Position numbers and translations under genes: made by a program. A stretch of 62,803 nucleotides of DNA from Lacticaseibacillus yichunensis (lineage in GTDB: Bacteria > Bacillota > Bacilli > Lactobacillales > Lactobacillaceae). The DNA lies in assembly GCF_003946405.1 (NCBI RefSeq), contig NZ_RHOG01000012.1, forward strand, positions 1 to 62,803. Direction: 5' to 3'. Of this stretch, positions 8,632 through 16,694 are shown one piece after another; the first letter of the stretch is position 1; the number at the start of each line of letters is the position of its first letter. A model generated the notes under the pieces. The model searched no databases. It had not been told where the DNA came from and saw nothing but the letters and a program-made list of their open reading frames with translations.

Positions 8632-9987
8632 ATGGTTAAGACAAAACAAGTCGTCGCTTTAACAGCAGGGCTCGTCGGTGCGGCTGGGGCCGCAGTGCTC
8701 TCTGCAAACACGAATACTGTCAGTGCCGCAACCGGGACTGTGACCTATAAAGACGGCGCGACTACCGTTTGGGGGACCCCTGCGTTCAACCAGGTCAAGC
8801 GTTACGTGACCTATAACGAAACGATCAACGTGATCGGCCAAAAGACAGTTAACGGGGCAACCTGGTATCAGATCGGCGCCGGCGAATGGATTCCGGATAC
8901 TTATCTGCAGGTCGGTGGCACCACCAAAAAGGCGACCACCACAACCACAACGGCCGCTGCACCTAGCAGCAGCAGCAGTGCCTCCAGCCAGACCCTTTCC
9001 GTGACCTACACCACTGGTGCGGTGACGGTCTGGGCCGGCACCAGCTACACGCATCCGACTGGCCAGTACCTGACCGCCGGCAACAAGTACACCGCAGTTG
9101 CCAAAACGACTGCCGGTGGTGAGACCTGGTATCGCCTGAGCAATGGCGGTTATGTCCCGGCACGCTTTGTTGCAGCTGGGGCTGGCGCCACGGCTTCCAC
9201 ACCTGCCAAGACCACCACGACCACGAGTACCGCTTCGAAGACCACGACGCCGGCTCAGTCCACCGCGACCAGCACGACCAAGCTGACCATCAGCTATACC
9301 GGTGGAGCAGTGACGGTTTGGGCAAGCGCCGGCTACAGCACGCCAAATGGCTCATATTTGACAAATGGCTCGACTGTGACCGCGACGGGCAAAGTGACCG
9401 CTTCTGGTGAGACTTGGTACAAGTTGAGCAATGGCGGCTATGTCCCAGCGCGCTTTGTATCCACGGGCGCTGCGACCAGCACGTCAGCGACCTCGACGCC
9501 TGCCAAGACGACCGCCACGACGAACACCGCTTCTAAGACGACCACCACGCCTGCCAAGCCAGCGACCTCTGCGCCTGCAACGACCACGAACACGACCAAC
9601 GTTTCTTCCAGTGCCAGCCGCACCGCGAAGATCAATGCCGTGATCGCGCTGGCCAAACAGCAGATCGGCAAGCCTTACCAATGGGGCGGCAAGGGCCCAA
9701 CGAGCTTTGATTGCTCCGGCCTCATGCATTATGTTTTCCTGAATGCGATCGGCACCGAGATCGGTGGCTGGAGCGTCCCTCAGGAATCCGCCGGGGAGGT
9801 CATCTCCGTCAGCAACCTTCAAAAAGGTGACCTGGTCTTCTGGGGTGCCCGTGGTGCTTCCTATCACGTTGCGCTGTACCTTGGCGGCGGCCAGTATCTC
9901 AACGCCCCACAGCCTGGCGAAAACGTCCAGATCGACTCGTTCTCCGCGTACTTCGAACCTTCTTTTGGGGTTCACGTGGACCTTTAA
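8632..9987 (+). CDS. Secreted NlpC/P60 peptidoglycan hydrolase with three SH3-like repeats
   Basis: The protein has 451 residues. A signal peptide (about 1-30, ending NTVSA) is followed by three SH3b-like wall-binding repeats separated by Thr/Ser/Ala/Lys-rich linkers. Repeats two and three share the endings ETWYRLSNGGYVPARF and ETWYKLSNGGYVPARF. The C-terminal NlpC/P60 domain (about 335-451) has the catalytic Cys in FDCSGLM and His in SYHVALYLGG, as in the p40/p75-like muropeptidases of the L. casei group that cut D-Glu-Lys stem-peptide bonds. The start ATG follows ATGGAGGATCGTTGC. The gene stands alone with its own terminator. Confidence 0.92.
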   Translation: MVKTKQVVALTAGLVGAAGAAVLSANTNTVSAATGTVTYKDGATTVWGTPAFNQVKRYVTYNETINVIGQKTVNGATWYQIGAGEWIPDTYLQVGGTTKKATTTTTTAAAPSSSSSASSQTLSVTYTTGAVTVWAGTSYTHPTGQYLTAGNKYTAVAKTTAGGETWYRLSNGGYVPARFVAAGAGATASTPAKTTTTTSTASKTTTPAQSTATSTTKLTISYTGGAVTVWASAGYSTPNGSYLTNGSTVTATGKVTASGETWYKLSNGGYVPARFVSTGAATSTSATSTPAKTTATTNTASKTTTTPAKPATSAPATTTNTTNVSSSASRTAKINAVIALAKQQIGKPYQWGGKGPTSFDCSGLMHYVFLNAIGTEIGGWSVPQESAGEVISVSNLQKGDLVFWGARGASYHVALYLGGGQYLNAPQPGENVQIDSFSAYFEPSFGVHVDL

Positions 9988-10003
9988 TTCAAAACTGTAC
10001 TGG

Positions 10004-10027
10004 CGCTCGCTGCGGCGGGCGTTTTTT
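10004..10027 (+). terminator. Terminator of the NlpC/P60 gene
   Basis: CGCTCGC and GCGGGCG pair around a short loop and are followed by six T. Confidence 0.75.
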
Positions 10028-10065
10028 GTTTGTCCAGACGTGGTTGCGGCGCTGGAAAAATGGAC

Positions 10066-10112
10066 AAAAAAAGGCCGATCCAGTTGCGTTGCAGACCGCA
10101 ACTGGATCGGTC
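10066..10112 (-). terminator. Terminator of the 500-nt RNA
   Basis: On the minus strand CCGATCCAGTTGCG pairs with CGCAACTGGATCGG (14 bp) and a run of T follows. On the plus strand no T run follows, which sets the direction. Confidence 0.88.
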
Positions 10113-10562
10113 AATTTAGTTACTGTTCCCGATACAACGTCACCAGGCGGGCGTCACGCCGCTTGGGTCGATCTTTGGTGCGGGTCAGGGCGTCTGTTCA
10201 GCGGCCCTCGTTTGTCAGATTGGTCCTGGCCGTTTGACCGCACTTAATACGGCCTTGATGAAGGGATTTTTTTAGATCTCCCAAATCGTTGCTTTCCAAC
10301 TCGTTAGGGGGACGTGATCGGCGTCCCAGCCCGCAGTGGTGCCGGGCTTTTCCGGAAGTACTTGTTCATTTGCCTGGTGTACCCAGGGTGACTAGGCAGG
10401 GTGGCCCTCCCAGTGACGGTCGCCGTCTCGACACGAGACCAACTAATCGTGCCGCGGTGTGTTCGCGAAAATCACCGCGCCGTTGGACTCGCTCTCGACA
10501 TGGGGTGACTGCAACGAACTGCGACATTTGCCGGTCGCCTTGCAGACACCCAATCTTAAGAT
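10066..10562 (-). ncRNA. Unannotated structured RNA of about 500 nt
   Basis: On the minus strand a near-consensus promoter (TTGCCA, 17 bp, TATACT; 10597-10569) drives a region with no minus-strand ORF over 60 codons that ends at a strong intrinsic terminator (10112-10066). Helices visible by eye: GGGTGTCTGCAA/TTGCAGTCACCC (10551-10540 with 10514-10503, one mismatch) enclosing GCGAC/GTCGC (10538-10534 with 10525-10521); GAGTCCAAC/GTTGGTCTC (10490-10482 with 10443-10435) enclosing CGCGGTG/CACCGCG (10479-10473 with 10459-10453); AGCCCG/CGGGCT (10348-10343, 10333-10328); GGGACG/CGTCCC (10327-10322, 10314-10309); GTTG/CAAC (10300-10297, 10291-10288); GGCCGT/ACGGCC (10254-10249, 10233-10228). RNase P RNA (GAGGAAAGTCC) and tmRNA signatures are absent. 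The size invites comparison with ROOL and GOLLD RNAs, but I cannot identify it. Confidence 0.72.
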
Positions 10563-10568
10563 AGTGCC

Positions 10569-10597
10569 AGTATAATCTCGAAAGCGTTTTCTGGCAA
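10569..10597 (-). promoter_or_regulatory. Promoter of the 500-nt RNA
   Basis: TTGCCA (10597-10592) and TATACT (10574-10569) lie 17 bp apart on the minus strand. It is one of the best sigma-A promoters in the window. Start of transcription is expected near 10562. Confidence 0.8.
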
Positions 10598-10666
10598 GAG
10601 ATCCGATTGCGGGCGACGCTTCGGTAAAAACGTTGATACAGCGCGGATGCGAGACTGTTTTAGACT

Positions 10667-10693
10667 AAAAAAAAGCCGAAGTACCGACTTCGA
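10667..10693 (-). terminator. Minus-strand terminator
   Basis: On the minus strand CGAAGTC and GACTTCG-like arms (CGAAGTCGGTACTTCG) form a hairpin followed by eight T. It shields the 500-nt RNA promoter from read-through of the helicase operon. Confidence 0.75.
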
Positions 10694-10761
10694 CAAAATC
10701 TTTTACATAACATTTACGTGGCAAAAAAAGGGAGCCAAGACAAGATTGAGTCTTCACAAAT

Positions 10762-10790
10762 AAAACGCCCTGAGACAGCAAGGGCGGGAG
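10762..10790 (-). terminator. Terminator of the helicase operon
   Basis: On the minus strand CGCCCTTGCTGTCTCAGGGCG forms a hairpin followed by TTTTATTT. It is the first of two terminators behind the operon at 10854-14859. Confidence 0.65.
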
Positions 10791-10853
10791 CCACAGTCGA
10801 TGACATTTCATCCGAAACGCAAAAACTCAATAATCATGGCGACAGATGCCCAG

Positions 10854-11699
10854 TTAGGCCAGCCACCGGCCCATGATGGTCAAAAAGTGGCTCAGTTGCC
10901 ACTTGCGCACGGCACCTAACCCGGGGAAGTGGCGCGCGGCTAGGGCTTCTGAAATGGCGGTCGTGCCCGGCGTGACCGCTTCCGGATGCGTTGTCAGCCA
11001 TTCCTGCATGTTCGCGGCGGCCTCGAAGAATTTTTCCCCTGGAGCATCGAAGCCATCGTTGCTGTGCGAGACGAAATGATGCATCCACAGTGTGCCGTTT
11101 TTCCCCGGGTATAAGAGATGCAGCGCGATCGCCCGCTGCGGGTAGCCGTGCGGGTCGTAGGTCGCGCGGGACAGCGGGTAGTCCGCAAAGCCGATGCCGG
11201 GCAGGGCGGCGCGCTGGTATTGGTAAAATTCATCCGGCATGGACGCATAATCTTCGGTCCGCTGGCGGCCGGGAGTGTGATCTTCCAGATAGATCGCGCG
11301 GGGATGGGCCAGCGCCCGCACCCTTGCGGCATTCGGGACCACGGCGCGTTGGGTCGGGGCCAGCAGCGCGGCCTGGGTCTTGGTCTGCGCCAACACGAGC
11401 GGCGCGTCAAGGGGGTCAAACCAGCGAGCCGGTTGGACCCACTCGTTCCAGATCAGCGGGTAGCGCGGCTCTGCCAACAGGCCATAGTCCCCGACGCTGG
11501 CATTGGCGATGACAAAAAGCGGGTGCTCGGCGGCGGTCGCGGCGCGCAACACCTTGGCCAGGGCACTGCTGTCCTTGACCGGTTCGATGATCGGCACGAT
11601 CCGCGGCGAGAGTTGGCCTTGTTGCAACAGGCCGCTCAGCGCAAGCAAGTCCCATTGGCGCCCGCGAATCAGGGGACAATACTGCAGTGGCGCGGTCAT
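10854..11699 (-). CDS. sce7725-like (Beta-protein-like) protein
   Basis: This protein has 281 residues and no signal or membrane segment. The N-terminal YCPLIRGRQWDLLAL and IVPIIEPVKDS patterns match what I remember of the sce7725 and phage Beta-protein families, whose biochemical role is not established. The rest has no catalytic motif that I can name. It is the last gene of a three-gene operon; its start overlaps the stop of the PD-(D/E)XK-like gene by 4 bp. The tight coupling to a nuclease-like protein and a nuclease-helicase suggests a role in DNA processing or defence. Family assignment is moderate; function is unknown. Confidence 0.6.
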   Translation of the reverse strand: MTAPLQYCPLIRGRQWDLLALSGLLQQGQLSPRIVPIIEPVKDSSALAKVLRAATAAEHPLFVIANASVGDYGLLAEPRYPLIWNEWVQPARWFDPLDAPLVLAQTKTQAALLAPTQRAVVPNAARVRALAHPRAIYLEDHTPGRQRTEDYASMPDEFYQYQRAALPGIGFADYPLSRATYDPHGYPQRAIALHLLYPGKNGTLWMHHFVSHSNDGFDAPGEKFFEAAANMQEWLTTHPEAVTPGTTAISEALAARHFPGLGAVRKWQLSHFLTIMGRWLA

Positions 11700-12475
11700 G
11701 ACAGCGCCTCGGGGGTGGCGGGGCCGGCGCCGGTACCTGCTGTGCCTGCTGATCTCTCGTCCGCCCCGCGCTGCACTTGGTCCGCACCGGCCTGTCTCCC
11801 GCTTGCCAGTTTGGCCGCCGCAACTTCACTGGCCAGGGCGTCGACTTCTTCCTGCAGGGCGTCGATGGTGGTGTTTTGCAGCTCGGCGGCGAAGCGGTCG
11901 TACAGGTTGGCCTCTGGGTCATAGACATCGTAGTCACGGGTGCGCCGGCGCAGCTCCTTGGCCAGTTCGTCGACGGCAAAGCCAGAGAGGCCGCGCGCCT
12001 TTTGCTTGGCCTTGCGCACTTCACGGTCCAGGCTGGCGATGAAGCGGGTGGTCAGGGCCGCCTCGTCAACTGCCAGCGTCTGAAACCGGGCCGGCCGGAC
12101 GATGGTCAGTTGGCCGGGCGCAAGCGGCACGTCGGCGGTCGCGGCAAGCTTGGCTGCATCAAAGGCGCGATAAGTCATGACGCCGATGCCCGCCGGAATC
12201 TCGGCAGCCAGTTTTGTGTACAATTTGGCCGGCAAAACGAAGTAATTATAATTGCCGATGAAACTGAGCTTCGCGTGGCTGTGAAAATCGCTAGCGGTGA
12301 CTTTCAGCTCGAAGCATCGCCACACGCGCTGGCCGTTTTCATCTTGCATCACTAGGGTGTCGACGATGCCGAGGTCATCGGGCATGGTCACCTCGTCGAC
12401 GGCGGTCCCACCGAGGTCTTCCCAGTAGGCGTAGAGCGTTTTTTCAAGGTCGAGTGTCAGTGCGGTTTTCGTCAT
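11696..12475 (-). CDS. PD-(D/E)XK-like nuclease-fold protein
   Basis: The protein has 259 residues. The first 110 residues contain VTMPDDLGIVDTLVM followed by CFELKVTASDFHSHAK, which gives the D...ExK arrangement of PD-(D/E)XK endonucleases (D in VDTL, E and K in FELK), then a conserved-looking NYNYFVLP. The C-terminal half is charged and helical with Ala/Gly-rich ends. It starts with ATG at 12475, overlapping the helicase stop by 4 bp, and overlaps the next gene by 4 bp. The nuclease call rests on the motif only; activity is not shown. Confidence 0.58.
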   Translation of the reverse strand: MTKTALTLDLEKTLYAYWEDLGGTAVDEVTMPDDLGIVDTLVMQDENGQRVWRCFELKVTASDFHSHAKLSFIGNYNYFVLPAKLYTKLAAEIPAGIGVMTYRAFDAAKLAATADVPLAPGQLTIVRPARFQTLAVDEAALTTRFIASLDREVRKAKQKARGLSGFAVDELAKELRRRTRDYDVYDPEANLYDRFAAELQNTTIDALQEEVDALASEVAAAKLASGRQAGADQVQRGADERSAGTAGTGAGPATPEALS

Positions 12476-14859
12476 CTGCCGTCGCCTCCCAATAGGTCTT
12501 CCGTGGCCTGCCAAAAGAGTGTGAGTTGGGTCGCCAGCTCGTCCGTGGACCGTGACACTGTGGCATGGTCCCAATGCGGTGGAAATAATTCCGCGTATCT
12601 ATTTTCCGCGAAGCGGGCGTCCAAAAGGAGAATCACCCCGCGGTCATGCTTGCCGCGGATCACGCGCCCGCCGGCTTGCAGGACGTTGTTGAAGCCGGGC
12701 AGTTGGTAGGCGTAGGCGAACCCGTTGCCGTTCTTGCGGTCAAAATAATCGCGCAGGCGGTCGGTTTCGGAGTTGAGCCCGGGCAGGCCGACGGAGATGA
12801 TGGCCGCGCCGATCAGCTGCTCGCCTTTGAGGTCGATGCCTTCTGAGAAGATCCCGCCGAGAATGGCAAAGCCGACGACCGGGTCGATGTTGTCCCGGAA
12901 CTCGTCGAGAAACGCGCTGCGGTCTTCGGCGCTCATTTGCGCGGTCTGGCGGACGGTCTTCAAGTGCGGCGCGGCGGTCTCAAAGGCAGTCGCGACTTGA
13001 TCGAGGTAGCCGTACGACGGCAAAAAAACGAGGTAGTGGCCGGCATGCGCGGTCACCATCACCAGCAGGCTCTCGATCACCTGAGGGAGGCTGGCCTGGC
13101 GCTGACGGTAGGTGGTGCGAATATTCGTCGCGACGATCACTGCCTGGCGCGCCGGCGGAAACGGCGACGGGAGGCGATAGGCGAGCGACGCGTCGACGCC
13201 CCCCAAGACGTCGCGGTAATAATCCAGTGGCGAAAGGGTCGCGGAAAATAGTACGGCACCGCGCCCAAGATTCAGCGAGCCATCGATGAAGGCGGAGGGA
13301 TCCAGGCACAGCTGTTTGATGGTCACACTTTGGCTGGTCAGACTGACTTTGGTCTCAAAGGCGTCGTTGTAGAATTCGTTGATGCGCAGGTAGCCGAGCA
13401 CGATGAAATAGGCCGGCAGAAGGAGGTCCACCAAGGCCTGTTGATGGGTGTCCATGTCGGTGCTGAGATAATCGTGAATCGCGCTACCGAGGCGGGTGAG
13501 CTGGCCGGCGAAACTGTCCAGGCTTTCGGGCTGAAACACTTCATCCTGGCCCTCCGGCACGCCGGCACGCACAACGTCAAAGGCGGTCAAGAGCTTGGTC
13601 AATTCGCCTTTGATAGCGGGGATGGCCTTACCTTTGAACGGGGCGATGGCGACTTTCAGCGCAGTGAAGTCGGTGTCGGTGATCTCGGCTGAATACATGT
13701 CGCGCGCTCGGGAAACGAGGTTGTGTGCCTCGTCGATCAGAAAGAAGTTGCCTTTGTCCGGGCCGCTGAAGAACCGCTGGAGAAAAACAGCGGGATCAAA
13801 GAGGTAATTGTAGTCACAAATGATGACATCGCAAAATAAGCTGGCGTCCAGGGAGAATTCGAAGGGCTCCAGCCTGTGTTTTTTCGCGTAGCGCTCGATG
13901 ACCGGGCGGGTGAGTTGGTCCTCGTTGTCTAGCAGATCCTTCAACGCGGGCTTCAGCCGGTCGTAATAGCCAATCATGTACGGATTTTTCGTGGCGTCAT
14001 CTGGCTCGTCGGGAAATCTGATCGTGTCTTTGGCGGTCAGGGTGATGCTTTTGGCGCGCAGCCCGCCGTTTGCCAGCAGGTTCATCGCGGTCTCGGCGAC
14101 GTGGCGCGTGCTTTGCTTGGCGGTCAGGTAGAAGGCGCGATTGACGAGGCCTTCGCCCATGGCCTTGATAGTGGGAAAAAGGGTGGAGATCGTCTTGCCC
14201 GTACCGGTTGGGGCCTCCACAAACAGCCGCTGCTCGGTCATGATGGTCTTGTAAACGGCCACGGCGAGCTCGCGCTGGCCTTTGCGGTAGGCGGGGAAGG
14301 GAAAATCCAAGGTGGCAATGCTGGCATTGCGGCGAGCAACGATATCACTGCGCATTTTCAGCCAGTCGGCAAATTCGTCGATGAGGTCGTCAAAAACGGT
14401 GGCAAGTTCTTCTGCGCTGCGTTTTTCGGTGAAACGGGTCACCTTGTCGTTGCTGGTCTGATAGTAGACGAGGTCGATCTCAATGCTGTCCAGGTCGCGG
14501 TCTTCGCACAAAAAATGCGCGTACACGCGGGCCTGTGCCCAGTATCGGTCCTGCGTGTTTTTGGTGACTTGTTCCCAGGCGCGCGCGGAGGTCTTGATCT
14601 CTTCGATCACGACTTTATCGCCAGTCGTCTGCACGCCGTCTGCGCGGCCGTCGATGATGTAGTCGACGTCATTGACGGTCACGTGATGGGCGAGGTAGAC
14701 TTCTTTTTCGTAGTCGTCGTCATAGGCGGACTGGAGGCGGCGGTGGATCTGGGCGCCGATCAGCGCGGTGTTGCTGGAGTTGGTAGTCACGGGGTCGAGG
14801 TCGCCGGTGCGCACGGTCAGCTCAACCAACTCGCGCACGCCGATTCGTTCACTTGTCAT
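12472..14859 (-). CDS. Cas4/RecB-like nuclease fused to XPD/DinG-like DNA helicase
   Basis: The protein has 795 residues. The N-terminal 165 residues resemble the RecB/Cas4 PD-(D/E)XK fold (DYIIDGRADGV then VIEEIKTSAR). The rest is a superfamily 2 Rad3/XPD-type helicase with Walker A APTGTGKT (about residue 217), DEAH in LIDEAHNL (about 376), and C-terminal motifs LFSATLSPLD and QAGGRVIRG. Relatives usually carry four cysteines for a 4Fe-4S cluster between Walker A and DEAH, including a CPFEFSLD motif. Here that motif reads EPFEFSLD and FPDEPDDATKNPYMIGYYD has no cysteine, so the cluster appears lost. It is the first gene of the operon; the start ATG follows GGCGAGGCA. Confidence 0.85.
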   Translation of the reverse strand: MTSERIGVRELVELTVRTGDLDPVTTNSSNTALIGAQIHRRLQSAYDDDYEKEVYLAHHVTVNDVDYIIDGRADGVQTTGDKVVIEEIKTSARAWEQVTKNTQDRYWAQARVYAHFLCEDRDLDSIEIDLVYYQTSNDKVTRFTEKRSAEELATVFDDLIDEFADWLKMRSDIVARRNASIATLDFPFPAYRKGQRELAVAVYKTIMTEQRLFVEAPTGTGKTISTLFPTIKAMGEGLVNRAFYLTAKQSTRHVAETAMNLLANGGLRAKSITLTAKDTIRFPDEPDDATKNPYMIGYYDRLKPALKDLLDNEDQLTRPVIERYAKKHRLEPFEFSLDASLFCDVIICDYNYLFDPAVFLQRFFSGPDKGNFFLIDEAHNLVSRARDMYSAEITDTDFTALKVAIAPFKGKAIPAIKGELTKLLTAFDVVRAGVPEGQDEVFQPESLDSFAGQLTRLGSAIHDYLSTDMDTHQQALVDLLLPAYFIVLGYLRINEFYNDAFETKVSLTSQSVTIKQLCLDPSAFIDGSLNLGRGAVLFSATLSPLDYYRDVLGGVDASLAYRLPSPFPPARQAVIVATNIRTTYRQRQASLPQVIESLLVMVTAHAGHYLVFLPSYGYLDQVATAFETAAPHLKTVRQTAQMSAEDRSAFLDEFRDNIDPVVGFAILGGIFSEGIDLKGEQLIGAAIISVGLPGLNSETDRLRDYFDRKNGNGFAYAYQLPGFNNVLQAGGRVIRGKHDRGVILLLDARFAENRYAELFPPHWDHATVSRSTDELATQLTLFWQATEDLLGGDGR

Positions 14860-14938
14860 TGCCTCGCCCCCTTCTGTCTTTGATTAGTATAAAACACCTG
14901 TTCGCGCGTTGAAAGGGGACAGCCAGTCGTAAACGCCC

Positions 14939-15086
14939 GGGTGGGCTCCGGCCAGAAATTGGCTGGAACGCTCCCAAGTGACTTTATGCCCGCAGAGTGC
15001 GCGGTCATAAAGCTCACTTTCGGCGTAAGCGGCAGAGCCGCTAACGCCGACGAGGGGGCTGAGCCATTTCTGGCCGGTGCCCACCC
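14939..15086 (-). repeat. Dispersed terminal-inverted-repeat element, copy 1
   Basis: The 148-bp element has about 25-bp terminal inverted repeats (GGGTGGGCTCCGGCCAGAAA at the left, its complement with one change at the right end to 15086). Inside are two hairpins: CTTTATGCCCGC/GCGGTCATAAAG (14982-14993, 15001-15012) and GGCGTAAGCGGC/GCCGCTAACGCC (15022-15033, 15037-15048). A second, inverted copy is at 55171-55365, with shared blocks such as CTTGGGAGCGTTCCAGCCAA and CCCCCTCGTCG. The arms differ between copies by compensatory changes. No ORF is convincing, so it resembles a MITE-like or BIME-like intergenic repeat. Confidence 0.8.
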
Positions 15087-15381
15087 TTATAGTCAGGTTC
15101 TATTTTACGAACGCGCATGTTTTTATGTTGGCAGACAGAAAAGGCGGGCGTAGTGGGGCGGTGCTATTTGCAAATCACAGTCGGCATGGTACGGAAGTTG
15201 GCACGCTATATCGCTCAATGTCGTCGCTGTCGACTTTTATAGGAAGAAATGACGACCCGACGCTTACGCCTCGATTATCCCCGCCATTCCGCGCGCCGCC
15301 CATTTTCCCCGCGCGCAAAACTTGCCCCCGTCGGTTAAGTTGGGCTATGATTGGCCATAGACTACAAGAAGAAGGTTGAGT
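15087..15381 (+). other. Spacer with promoter of the H1-like gene
   Basis: No gene was found. TTGCCC at 15322-15327 and TATGAT at 15346-15351 (18 bp apart) form a good promoter for the gene at 15382. The sequence TTTTATAGGAAGAAAT at 15235-15250 recurs elsewhere in the window. Confidence 0.55.
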
Positions 15382-16176
15382 ATGGATATCAACGTCAAAG
15401 CTTTCCAAGACGCGATCGCAGAAGATAATTTTGAAAAGACGACGCACACGGTCACTCAGACGGCGCTGTTGGCTGACCCAGCGGCTGCGCTTGCGCCGCT
15501 TTTTGCCGATCTGGATCAGGCGCTGGCGGCGGGCAATTTGTTGCAGGCGTCCTTGGTCGCGGATGGTGAGGATGAGATCGGGGTGCGGCTTGAGACCGGT
15601 GTGATCAATCTACCGTTTGCCGACAGCAAGAAGGTCGCAAATTTCGTGGCGGCGGACAGTTTGGTGCCGCTCAAGGTGTATCTGATCATCACGTCGCCGT
15701 TTGTGAACGTGTCGCATTTGCGCATCGACGAGGTCACGACGGTCGACAACTATTTGGCTGGGAAAAATAGCCAGCAGGCGGCTGTCATTGCCGACGTCCA
15801 GGAAAAACTGGATGTGATCGAGACGAACCGCAAAACGCCAAAGCCAGCCGCCCCGGCCCCTGCCGCGCGGATCACGAGCCGGAGCACGACCACCCGCGGG
15901 AAGACGCCGCGCAAGCCGAGCGCCCGCACGACCAACACCGTCAAGGCCGGCTCGCGGAAAAAGACGACGGCCAAAACGGCGACCAAGGCAAAGGTTGCGC
16001 CAAAAACCACGGCAAAGTCGACCAGCAAAGCGCCAGCAAAGACGACCAGCAAGACCACGACTAAGGCAGCCGCAAAGAAGTCCCCGGCTACCAAGACCAC
16101 CGCTGCGACAAAAAAGACCACATCTACCAAGCGGACCACCAAGACCACCTCAACTAAGGCGGCCACCAAGAAATAA
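15382..16176 (+). CDS. Protein with long histone-H1-like Lys/Thr/Ala tail
   Basis: The protein has 264 residues. Residues 1-155 form an acidic, globular-looking domain of unknown family (MDINVKAFQDAIAEDNFEKT). Residues 156-264 are almost only Lys, Thr, Ala, Ser, Arg and Pro in repeated KTT, AKTT and KKTTS units, resembling the C-terminal tails of histone H1 and of bacterial H1-like proteins. Such tails usually bind nucleic acid, so binding to DNA or RNA is inferred. ATG at 15382 is chosen because AGAAGAAGG precedes it; TTG at 15376 is in frame but too near. Its own promoter and terminator make it a single-gene unit. Confidence 0.7.
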   Translation: MDINVKAFQDAIAEDNFEKTTHTVTQTALLADPAAALAPLFADLDQALAAGNLLQASLVADGEDEIGVRLETGVINLPFADSKKVANFVAADSLVPLKVYLIITSPFVNVSHLRIDEVTTVDNYLAGKNSQQAAVIADVQEKLDVIETNRKTPKPAAPAPAARITSRSTTTRGKTPRKPSARTTNTVKAGSRKKTTAKTATKAKVAPKTTAKSTSKAPAKTTSKTTTKAAAKKSPATKTTAATKKTTSTKRTTKTTSTKAATKK

Positions 16177-16215
16177 ACCTAAGTATCGGGGCAACCCGAT
16201 CCGCTTCATCCAGGC

Positions 16216-16246
16216 GCACGCCTTTTTTCATTGAGGCGTGCGTTTT
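16216..16246 (+). terminator. Terminator of the H1-like gene
   Basis: GCACGCCT and AGGCGTGC form an 8-bp stem, followed by GTTTTGCG; the loop itself is T-rich. Confidence 0.6.
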
Positions 16247-16317
16247 GCGTCTTTGTGAATCAAAAAGTCGACCCCACCACAGGGCCGACTGAAATTAATT
16301 GGAGGTCAGGCAGTCGA

Positions 16318-16680
16318 TCACTGTTCCGACTGACTGTAATTGCGATGGATATCCGCTTCCGCATCCCAATCCTCGAAATGAGAACTGTTGGATGTCCATT
16401 TGTAAATGCGTGGATGTTTTTTCCGGTACCACATCTCGACCGACTCCTCAATGACCGCCATCAAGATCACGATGGGGCCGAAACGGATGAAGTTGATGAT
16501 GACGCCGGCGAATGCGAAGACAGCGAAATAGTAATACCAGCAAAGGATATAGGCGATCCAGCGAATGATCAGATCCCGCCGCCGTCGCCGAATCCATTTG
16601 AGGTCGTCATAGGTCGGGAGAATCGTCCGCCGCGCCCGGGCAATCTCAGTCGTTTCTTCAATGGTTCTGCGTTCGATCAT
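16318..16680 (-). CDS. Small membrane protein of unknown function
   Basis: The protein has 120 residues. It has a charged N-terminus (IRRRRRDLIIR), two hydrophobic segments around residues 40-80, and a polar C-terminus rich in Trp, Ser and Asp. I do not recognise a family. The start ATG at 16680 has GGGGAG 8 bp upstream. It follows a possible 37-codon ORF by 14 bp and is divergent from the Rgg regulator gene, so it may be a target of that regulator. Confidence 0.6.
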   Translation of the reverse strand: MIERRTIEETTEIARARRTILPTYDDLKWIRRRRRDLIIRWIAYILCWYYYFAVFAFAGVIINFIRFGPIVILMAVIEESVEMWYRKKHPRIYKWTSNSSHFEDWDAEADIHRNYSQSEQ

Positions 16681-16694
16681 GGGATCAACTCCCC

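Noticed and set aside
10066-10562. RNase P RNA or tmRNA for the 500-nt RNA
   Set aside because: The GAGGAAAGTCC core of RNase P RNA and the tmRNA ends and tag frame are not present on either strand.
10289-10564. Plus-strand ORF of 91 codons
   Set aside because: It lies antisense over the structured RNA, has no good ribosome binding site, and its Arg/Pro/Ser-rich product looks like GC-driven frame noise.
14939-15086. Insertion sequence
   Set aside because: Although terminal inverted repeats exist, the element is 148 bp, carries no transposase and shows no clear target duplication.
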